The position numbers and the translations under genes are program-made. A stretch of 5,940 bases of DNA. Origin: Syntrophus sp. (in: bacteria) (GTDB lineage: Bacteria; Desulfobacterota; Syntrophia; Syntrophales; UBA8958). The DNA lies in assembly GCA_003451635.1 (NCBI GenBank), contig DMAT01000075.1:1-5940 (forward strand), in the 5' to 3' direction. The notes below the pieces were generated by a model, which was not told the origin of the DNA, did no database searches, and saw only the letters and a program-made list of their open reading frames with translations. Of the stretch, positions 1-4,648 are shown in pieces; within the stretch, counting starts at the first letter, position 1, and every line of letters begins with the position of its first letter.

Positions 1-846
1 TCAGATTCCGGCACCTACAAGGATTACCAGATCTCGAACAAAATCGGCTGCCCGGCGCCCCTCACGCTGGATACGTATCAGATATTCACCTCCCAGGAAC
101 AGCAAAGCTCACGGTGCATCGCCGCCTGGGTATCCTACCTGGGGCCGTATATGTTCGATGCCGGCGGTCTGTCGCCTCTGCCCGGTATCGAATGTTATTT
201 CGATAAAAACGATGCCCGTTGCATCAATTTTGCGGCCATTGCCGAATCCCGCGGCTGGTTCGATCCGGATCTGCCCCAGTACAACCTCCAGATCCCTTCC
301 GGATCCGGCCAGACCACAAACAATGTCTGGGTCGTCTATGATTTCCGGGAAAACCGCTGGTATCCGAAGGCGCCGTCCACAACTTCCAACCCCTATCTCG
401 GTTCCGTCGTGCGCGTGGCCGACGCCAACGACAAACAGTACGTCTATGGAGGCCGGGACAACGGCCATATCATGCGACTCTATCACGGGACCACCTATGA
501 CGGCGCTGATATTGAGCAATACGTCGAAACGGGAGAGATATTACCGGCCGGCGAGATCTGGGATAAGTGCAAAATGCAATTACTCAAGGTCCTGGTAAAA
601 CCCATGGCCGAAGTGCGCAACCTGATCGTTACCCTTTACCGGGATGGAGATACCACGGGGCAAGTCATTGCCACAAAACCTCTCCAGGGAACGGCCCGCT
701 TCCTGAAATTCAATATCCCGGTCTCTCAGGATGCCTTCTGGAGCTGCCGGATTCGTTTTCACGCCTCGACGTCCATAAGCCCAAAAGGCCTGCAACTGCT
801 GGGCTGGGGTTTTAAATATTCCATCGAACAGGAGGACAATAAATAA
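1..846 (+). CDS. Phage tail (nozzle/stabilisation-like) protein, 5' truncated
   Basis: The frame is open from the first base, so the gene begins upstream; 281 codons and a TAA stop are visible. The visible part is beta-rich, with many aromatic and glycine residues and no long helix. Recognisable patterns are AWVSYLGPYMFD near residues 41-52, a repeat-like stretch around ECYFDKNDARCINFAAI, NNVWVVYDFRENRWYP near 112-127, and GGRDNGHIMRLYHGTTYDGADI followed by VETGEI. Alternation of 'lvYD...WY' and 'dG.i..l..GttyDG..I...veTG' strands is typical of propeller-like structural proteins at the tail of short-tailed phages (nozzle, stabilisation or head-completion proteins). That assignment comes from memory of such patterns, not from an alignment. 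The last strand-rich segment (about residues 195-275) looks like a separate beta-sandwich. It is followed with a one-base overlap (TAATG) by the next structural gene, so the two are probably translationally coupled. An internal ATG at 151 is not the true start because coding continues upstream. Phage structural role fairly sure; exact position in the virion uncertain. Confidence 0.75.
   Translation, partial: SDSGTYKDYQISNKIGCPAPLTLDTYQIFTSQEQQSSRCIAAWVSYLGPYMFDAGGLSPLPGIECYFDKNDARCINFAAIAESRGWFDPDLPQYNLQIPSGSGQTTNNVWVVYDFRENRWYPKAPSTTSNPYLGSVVRVADANDKQYVYGGRDNGHIMRLYHGTTYDGADIEQYVETGEILPAGEIWDKCKMQLLKVLVKPMAEVRNLIVTLYRDGDTTGQVIATKPLQGTARFLKFNIPVSQDAFWSCRIRFHASTSISPKGLQLLGWGFKYSIEQEDNK
830..835 (+). 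promoter_or_regulatory. Shine-Dalgarno AGGAGG for the gene at 846
   Basis: AGGAGG lies inside the last codons of the upstream tail gene, 10 bases before the ATG at 846. It supports that ATG as the start even though it overlaps the upstream TAA by one base, and it points to coupled translation within one late operon. Confidence 0.8.
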
Positions 847-1556
847 TGGCAAATCCAACCGGATCCGGATACCTTTTCCAGAATGCCGTCCTTCGGGAAA
901 TATCCCGCCCGTCGTCGGAACGCGCGCAGGTCTCAATCGAAGCGCCCGCCACGGACTATGCCGAGGGAAAATCGATTTCCGACGCCCAGGCCCTGAGTAC
1001 CTCGACCGATTTAAACTTCAAAAAAGCGGCCCTGGCAGAATCCGGCCGGCAGTCCGACCTGAAAACCGGCGAATCGGCCAGACAATTCGGTCTCAAAACT
1101 GGGGAGACCGACCGGCAGTTCAATCTAAAAACCGGGGAGAACGAACGGCAATTACTGGAAAATCTCCTCTTCGCCCATGACCAACTTGGCACCTTATCGC
1201 AACAGAACGATCTCGCCACCATCATCGGCGTGGGCAACATCGCCCTCACGGGCGCCCAAGCGTATAAGACATCCGAGACATTGAAGAAGCAAGAGGAGAT
1301 GACAAACGCCATCATCGACACTCAAAAGAAATTGCCGGAAACTATCTCCCTGGCCAATTTGGCCCGAACCGCTGAATATAAGACCTTCCTCGATAATCTG
1401 AAGGCCACGAATGCGGATCCCAATGCCGAAATTGCCCGCGACGCCGCATCGGCTTATATTCCCTTTTCCGATGATGAGATCCAGGCATATCTCGACGAAA
1501 CGGCAAACGCATCCTTACCGTCCGGGAAACCCTATCAAACGCTTCTCAGGAGGTGA
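846..1556 (+). CDS. Putative small internal virion (ejection) protein with 11-residue repeats
   Basis: 236 residues, with no cysteine. I do not recognise a named family. The N-terminal 45 residues are polar and probably extended. From about residue 45 the chain is strongly helical and contains three 11-residue units, each RQxxLKTGExx, at residues 68-78, 79-89 and 90-100, then RQLLENLL. An 11-residue period is the hendecad spacing of weakly right-handed or near-straight coiled coils. Residues 122-141 form a small hydrophobic, Gly/Ala-containing segment (DLATIIGVGNIALTGAQAYK) that could insert in a membrane or pack as a helical hairpin. The C-terminus is acidic and helical. The gene sits between a tail gene and another hendecad protein, so by order it matches the small internal core protein of podoviruses such as T7 gp14; this is inference from layout and composition. 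The start is fixed by AGGAGG at 830-835 and the TAATG junction. A scaffold or tail-assembly role cannot be excluded. Confidence 0.7.
   Translation: MANPTGSGYLFQNAVLREISRPSSERAQVSIEAPATDYAEGKSISDAQALSTSTDLNFKKAALAESGRQSDLKTGESARQFGLKTGETDRQFNLKTGENERQLLENLLFAHDQLGTLSQQNDLATIIGVGNIALTGAQAYKTSETLKKQEEMTNAIIDTQKKLPETISLANLARTAEYKTFLDNLKATNADPNAEIARDAASAYIPFSDDEIQAYLDETANASLPSGKPYQTLLRR
1047..1145 (+). repeat. Three in-frame 33-bp tandem repeats (RQxxLKTGExx)
   Basis: Three consecutive 33-bp units encode residues 68-100 of the 236-residue protein. Protein-level conservation is high (RQ, L, KTGE fixed), while several codons differ at third positions (for example AAAACCGG, AAAACTGG; CGGCAG, AGACAA). 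The repeat is therefore maintained at the protein level and is not a recent DNA slippage product. A partial fourth unit (RQLLENL) follows. Confidence 0.85.
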
Positions 1557-1559
1557 TCC
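1548..1559 (+). promoter_or_regulatory. Extended Shine-Dalgarno, 12-base match to the 16S 3' end
   Basis: AGGAGGTGATCC directly precedes the ATG at 1560. It is the exact complement of GGATCACCTCCT, the usual bacterial 16S rRNA 3' tail, well beyond the common 4-6 base core. GGAGG is 6 bases from the start codon. The TGA inside this element (1554-1556) is the stop codon of the upstream gene, so termination and re-initiation take place on the same bases. Confidence 0.85.
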
Positions 1560-2906
1560 ATGGCAACATCCCTATCCGCCGTCGGCAACACGCAACTTAG
1601 CGCCCTTACGGGCCGCCGCGTAAAAACGCCTTACAACCTGTCCCTGATCAGCCAGATCCCCGCCGCCCGCGCCGCAGAGCAAACCCGCCTGGAGAACAAA
1701 TACAGGACGGATGCCCTTAACCTGGATAAAGACCAGTTCAATACCTCCCTGGCGCAGTCTGCCAAACAGGCCGACGCCACCCTGGAACAGTCGAAAGACC
1801 AGTTCAATACCTCTCTGGCCCAGACAGTCAAACAGTTCAACGAGGAACAGGCCCTGAAAAAGACCATCGCCGAAACCCAGGCCGACCAAGCTGACACAGC
1901 CGGCATCTTGCAAGGTGCAGGCACAGTCCTATCGCTTGCGTCTTTGACCAAAGATGCCTGGTTGCCGGCGGCAAAGAAACTTATTACGTCTCCCGGAACG
2001 GGCGCCGCCACGGTAGCAGACGCCGCGAATACCGGGGCGGCTGCGGGGTCCGGCGCCCTAAACGCCGAGACTGTCAATCTCGCAGCAGATCGTGCCTTAG
2101 ACGCCGGGTACGCCGGCGCGGGTGAAAGTTTGAGCTCTGTCGGTAGCGGTGTAATTGCCGGCGTATTAAAAGCAGCTCCATATTACGCCTTAGCAAAAGC
2201 AGGCGGAATGGCTGTCAATGCCATTACTGAAAACAACCCTTCATTGAAAGAAACCCCGTTCGGTCAAATGGGCGGTTCGCTTAAAGAACCTTTGGCAGTG
2301 GAAGATTATTTCGCCGGTGAACTCGCCGATCATGGAGTCGGGAATGAAGAAGTCAACGAATACGTTCTCACAACCGGCAATCCGCTTGAAGTCGGCAGTT
2401 GGTTCACAAATACTACAGACAAGGCATTAGATACCGTCACCGGCGGTTTATATACCCCCATAACGCAAATCTTTTGTTTCACTGCCGGCACACCTATCGA
2501 TATGGCCGATAATACCACCCGCCCCGTGGAGATGCTGAATATCGGAGACGAAACCTATGCCGGCGGCGCCGTCTATGGCGTCGGTAAAGTATTGGCCGAT
2601 AATATCCACGATTACCGCGGCATCCAGGTGGAAGGGCATCATGCCGTTTTCGAGTCCGGCCGTTGGCTCCGCGTGAAGGATAGCGACAGAGCCCATCGGA
2701 TCAATATGCCCGATCCCGTCGTGGTCTATCCGGTCGTCACGAAGAATCATTTGCTGGTTATCAACGGCGTCATCTTCGCCGATCTCTGCGAAACCGATCA
2801 GGGAACATCAGTCTCGGATGATGAACGCCTGACCCTTCTCAATTCGCAAACCTCCCGCAATCAGGTCCTAAAGGAAATTGAAAATGATCTTAAAGCCTTT
2901 CGATAA
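1560..2906 (+). CDS. Hendecad-repeat virion protein with C-terminal Hint (Hedgehog/intein) domain
   Basis: 448 residues in three parts. Residues 1-110 are helical, with four 11-residue units at 57-100 (KDQFNTSLAQS, AKQADATLEQS, KDQFNTSLAQT, VKQFNEEQALK) and then a hydrophobic Gly/Ala segment at 112-141. Residues 142-300 are Gly/Ala-rich with a possible membrane-active helix near 196-222. Residues 306-413 look like a Hint domain: CFTAGTPI at 306-313, RPVEMLNIGD at 321-330, VEGHHAVF at 357-364, GRWLRVKD at 367-374 and a closing NHLLVINGVIFADL at 396-409. Hint domains make a thioester at their first Cys and cleave or transfer the N-terminal part. Cys306 and Cys410 are the only cysteines. The canonical C-terminal His-Asn of inteins is replaced by Ala-Asp-Leu, so splicing is not expected. 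A 35-residue helical tail follows. The gene lies between helical internal-protein genes, so an ejected or head-tail protein processed by its own Hint domain is plausible but inferred. Confidence 0.8.
   Translation: MATSLSAVGNTQLSALTGRRVKTPYNLSLISQIPAARAAEQTRLENKYRTDALNLDKDQFNTSLAQSAKQADATLEQSKDQFNTSLAQTVKQFNEEQALKKTIAETQADQADTAGILQGAGTVLSLASLTKDAWLPAAKKLITSPGTGAATVADAANTGAAAGSGALNAETVNLAADRALDAGYAGAGESLSSVGSGVIAGVLKAAPYYALAKAGGMAVNAITENNPSLKETPFGQMGGSLKEPLAVEDYFAGELADHGVGNEEVNEYVLTTGNPLEVGSWFTNTTDKALDTVTGGLYTPITQIFCFTAGTPIDMADNTTRPVEMLNIGDETYAGGAVYGVGKVLADNIHDYRGIQVEGHHAVFESGRWLRVKDSDRAHRINMPDPVVVYPVVTKNHLLVINGVIFADLCETDQGTSVSDDERLTLLNSQTSRNQVLKEIENDLKAFR
1728..1859 (+). repeat. Four 11-residue units with a 66-bp direct repeat
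   Basis: The region encodes residues 57-100 of the Hint-tailed protein. At the DNA level, 30 bases at 1728-1757 recur at 1794-1823 with two mismatches, a 66-bp (22-codon) period equal to two 11-residue units. The encoded unit KDQFNTSLAQ is identical in both copies; intervening units are more diverged. The near-identity of units one and three suggests a fairly recent internal duplication of a two-unit block. Confidence 0.9.
2475..2798 (+). other. Hint-like autoprocessing domain (residues 306-413)
   Basis: The segment begins at TGT for Cys306 and ends near Asp413. Intein-type block A is visible as CFTAGTPIDMAD with a downstream PVEMLNIGD strand. The block B region is probably VEGHHAVFESGRWL with His360/His361, although the usual Thr three residues before the His is not present. 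The C-terminal block is VVTKNHLLVINGVIFADL. The length of about 108 residues fits a minimal Hint fold with no homing endonuclease. The lack of Asn at the C-terminal junction separates it from splicing inteins and places it nearer to Hedgehog-type or bacterial intein-like domains, which cleave or ligate at the N-terminal side. Residue identities are seen directly; the fold and chemistry are inferred. Confidence 0.75.
2871..2875 (+). promoter_or_regulatory. Shine-Dalgarno AAGGA that decides the start at 2884
   Basis: AAGGA lies in the last codons of the Hint-tailed gene, 8 bases before ATG 2884 but only 2 bases before the in-frame TTG at 2878. The spacing favours ATG 2884 as the real start of the GNAT-like gene. 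Confidence 0.65.
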
Positions 2907-3312
2907 AGACCGTCATTATCCGGAGCTTGCCGCCGTCTGGAAACATCACGATTGCCTGCCCTGTCCACTTTCCTTCCTGCCGAAGACGGGTTATGTCATG
3001 GAATGCCCCGATGGAACCTTTATCGCGGCCCTCTTCATGTACATAGATCCCGGCAGCGTCGCCTTCGTTACTTGGGCCGTCGGCGCCATCAACGCCGACC
3101 CGGAACAGAAGACAGAGGCCTTTGCCCTTCTCTTCCAGGCACTAAAAGAACGGGCAATCGCCTGTAAATGCACCTTTATCTATAGCGTTACACCTACCCC
3201 GGCTTACATGAAACGCCTTGAATCATGGGGTATGATCCCCGTGGAAACGAATATGTCAAGCTATGTCATGCCATTGTGTCAGGACGAAACCGTTGATTTT
3301 CTAAAAGACTAA
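2884..3312 (+). CDS. GNAT-fold-like small phage protein, cysteine-rich
   Basis: 142 residues from ATG 2884; a TTG two codons upstream (2878) is poorly placed relative to AAGGA at 2871-2875. The order of elements fits the acetyltransferase (GNAT) fold: a first strand and helix (MILKPFDKD, YPELAAVWKHH), a substrate-side loop (PCPLSFLPKTGYVME), strands GTFIAALFMYI and SVAFVTWAVGAI, a long helix after ADPEQKTEAFALLFQALKERA, then TFIYSVTPTPAYMKRLESWGM and a final strand SSYVM. The 'P..Y..RLE.WGM' pattern corresponds to the region where GNATs have 'a...Y.k.GF'. The acetyl-CoA pyrophosphate-binding signature (Q/RxxGxG/A) is not evident before the long helix, so catalytic activity is doubtful. Six cysteines (24, 27, 41, 94, 96, 132) contrast with the neighbouring helical proteins, which have almost none. 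The gene overlaps the end of the Hint-tailed gene by 23 bases, implying coupled translation and possibly a joint function. Fold assignment moderate; substrate unknown. Confidence 0.6.
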   Translation: MILKPFDKDRHYPELAAVWKHHDCLPCPLSFLPKTGYVMECPDGTFIAALFMYIDPGSVAFVTWAVGAINADPEQKTEAFALLFQALKERAIACKCTFIYSVTPTPAYMKRLESWGMIPVETNMSSYVMPLCQDETVDFLKD

Positions 3313-3316
3313 AAAA

Positions 3317-3324
3317 GGGAGGTG
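3317..3324 (+). promoter_or_regulatory. Shine-Dalgarno GGGAGGTG for the gene at 3330
   Basis: GGGAGGTG lies in the 17-base gap after the GNAT-like gene, with GGAGG 7 bases before ATG 3330. It fixes that start. No hairpin or promoter-like sequence is visible in this gap. Confidence 0.8.
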
Positions 3325-3329
3325 TACTG

Positions 3330-4619
3330 ATGCCCATTCAAAACCCCTACGGAGCCGTACCGGAAGCCCTGACACAGACACGTCTGTCCCTCCGGGATAT
3401 CATGGCCGATATGCTCCTGACCAAAAAGATGGAACAGGACCTTTCCCTGGCCAAATCCAAGGCCGAGACGGAAACGGCCATCGTCGGCGCCAATATCGAA
3501 CGGGACAGACTGGTCAACACAAAGGACATGGCCTCCCTGGAAGAAACGACACGGGCGCATCGGGCCAACGAACAGAACGCCGCAGACACTCTTTCCCTTC
3601 ATCAACAGGGTCAGGATTTCATCCAGAACGTGCAGTTTCCCAGCGAGATGGCCCTAAAGGAAAAGAACCTCGAATCGGAAATCCCCGTCCGGCAAGCCCA
3701 TGCCGCATCTCTCCGCGCCGCCGCCACTGCAACGATGAATGAAGAAAAACGAAAGAACGAGATTGTATCCGCCAAGGATTTTGCCAGCCGCATGGGAGCG
3801 GGACACATGCTCCCCGTGCTCGGGATCGATCCTAACGACAAACGGCCGGCTTATCAGTGGGAGGCCCTCGGCCAGTCCTTCAAAAGCATGATGACCCAGC
3901 ATCCCGCCATCGGCATTGTTTCCCAGGGGTATCGCCTGAAATCGGAAATGGCCGATCTCTCGTCTCAGTACAACACCCCCGGCCTGGCCCCGGAGGCAAA
4001 GGCCGCATTGAAAACACAGATCGGGCAGAGGTTGAACCAACTCCAAACCATTGACGAAATGATCATGCAGATCAAGGAACCCGATTCAACCAAGATTGCC
4101 GAATCGGCCCGCAAGGTTTGGGCGGAGAATCCCCAATTCCAGACCCAGTTTAAAAACTACGAAGATTTTCATACCAACTACGCCGCCGAGGTTAAAAAAA
4201 CCCGGAGCATTTTCCATGACGATATGAAGGCTATGAAGTTCAATCTGGCCACCCGTGACATCGATCCCGATTATGTGGGTACCATGAAGACCGCCCGCGA
4301 GACGATTCAGAAACTTGCCGACAAGAAACTTGCTACCCAGATCGACATCGGACGCAAGGCACGTTTGGAAAAGGGCGATCTTGCCGGTGCCTATAAGTAT
4401 CAGACGGATTGGGCCAATTACCTCCTTGCGAAGAAAGGTGGTAATTCTTCGCCCACCCCCGATCAGAGTTCCGTTTTAACCCCGTTAAATCGACAAAGTG
4501 AGAACGCTTCCGAAAACTGGGACCGTTCCATGCGCTCCGGTCTGTCAACTCTGGCGGATGTGGCCAAAGCCATGGGAAAATCCGCTACAGGTAAGATTGG
4601 CGAAGCTTATATCAAATAA
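3330..4619 (+). CDS. Putative medium internal virion (ejection) protein, helical
   Basis: 429 residues, without any cysteine, and overwhelmingly helix-forming (rich in Ala, Lys, Glu, Gln, Met). I do not recognise a named family. Residues 17-95 form a long charged helix or coiled coil (for example LLTKKMEQDLSLAKSKAET). Residues 110-146 form a second such helix. Residues 150-200 form a more compact segment, with MLPVLGIDPNDKRPAY and a helix ending SMMTQHPAIGIV. Residues 220-345 are helical with WAENPQFQTQFKNYEDF near 264-280. The C-terminus from about 370 (KKGGNSSPTPDQ) is a flexible polar linker followed by a final helix. No catalytic motif or signal peptide is seen. Its place between the smaller helical proteins and the very large Gly-rich protein is like that of the middle ejection protein (T7 gp15) in podoviruses; this rests on order, composition and size, not similarity. 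The start is supported by GGGAGGTG at 3317-3324. Confidence 0.7.
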   Translation: MPIQNPYGAVPEALTQTRLSLRDIMADMLLTKKMEQDLSLAKSKAETETAIVGANIERDRLVNTKDMASLEETTRAHRANEQNAADTLSLHQQGQDFIQNVQFPSEMALKEKNLESEIPVRQAHAASLRAAATATMNEEKRKNEIVSAKDFASRMGAGHMLPVLGIDPNDKRPAYQWEALGQSFKSMMTQHPAIGIVSQGYRLKSEMADLSSQYNTPGLAPEAKAALKTQIGQRLNQLQTIDEMIMQIKEPDSTKIAESARKVWAENPQFQTQFKNYEDFHTNYAAEVKKTRSIFHDDMKAMKFNLATRDIDPDYVGTMKTARETIQKLADKKLATQIDIGRKARLEKGDLAGAYKYQTDWANYLLAKKGGNSSPTPDQSSVLTPLNRQSENASENWDRSMRSGLSTLADVAKAMGKSATGKIGEAYIK

Positions 4620-4632
4620 AGTCACATCTATC

Positions 4633-4639
4633 TAAGGAG
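4633..4639 (+). promoter_or_regulatory. Shine-Dalgarno TAAGGAG for the gene at 4649
   Basis: TAAGGAG lies in the 29-base gap between two helical-protein genes, 9 bases before ATG 4649. It supports that start. The gap shows no terminator, consistent with one continuous late transcript. Confidence 0.8.
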
Positions 4640-4648
4640 AAAACCGAA

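Noticed and set aside
109..936. Antisense open frames at 109-519 and 580-936 and + strand frames at 158-598 and 567-815
   Set aside because: All lie within the tail protein frame, whose beta-rich pattern and continuous reading from base 1 are convincing; the others lack start signals and have unlikely composition.
1047..1145. CRISPR-like array
   Set aside because: The 33-bp units are directly adjacent with no spacers, stay in frame, and diverge at third codon positions; they are coding repeats.
1548..1560. Fragment of a 16S rRNA gene end
   Set aside because: AGGAGGTGATCCA is complementary to, not part of, the sense 16S 3' end and lies exactly at the distance of a ribosome binding site; flanking bases do not continue as rRNA in either orientation.
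1411..1623. A 70-codon + frame spanning the junction of two genes
   Set aside because: It has no Shine-Dalgarno, its product is Pro/Arg-rich noise, and it overlaps two genes with strong signals.
2878..2883. TTG at 2878 as start of the GNAT-like gene
   Set aside because: The Shine-Dalgarno AAGGA ends only 2 bases before it, too close; ATG 2884 has a spacing of 8.
2475..2906. A true splicing intein interrupting the 448-residue protein
   Set aside because: There is no His-Asn at the C-terminal junction, and only a 35-residue tail follows, too little for a meaningful C-extein.
4620..4648. Terminator or promoter in the largest intergenic gap
   Set aside because: No inverted repeat with a T-run and no convincing -35/-10 pair; only a Shine-Dalgarno is present.
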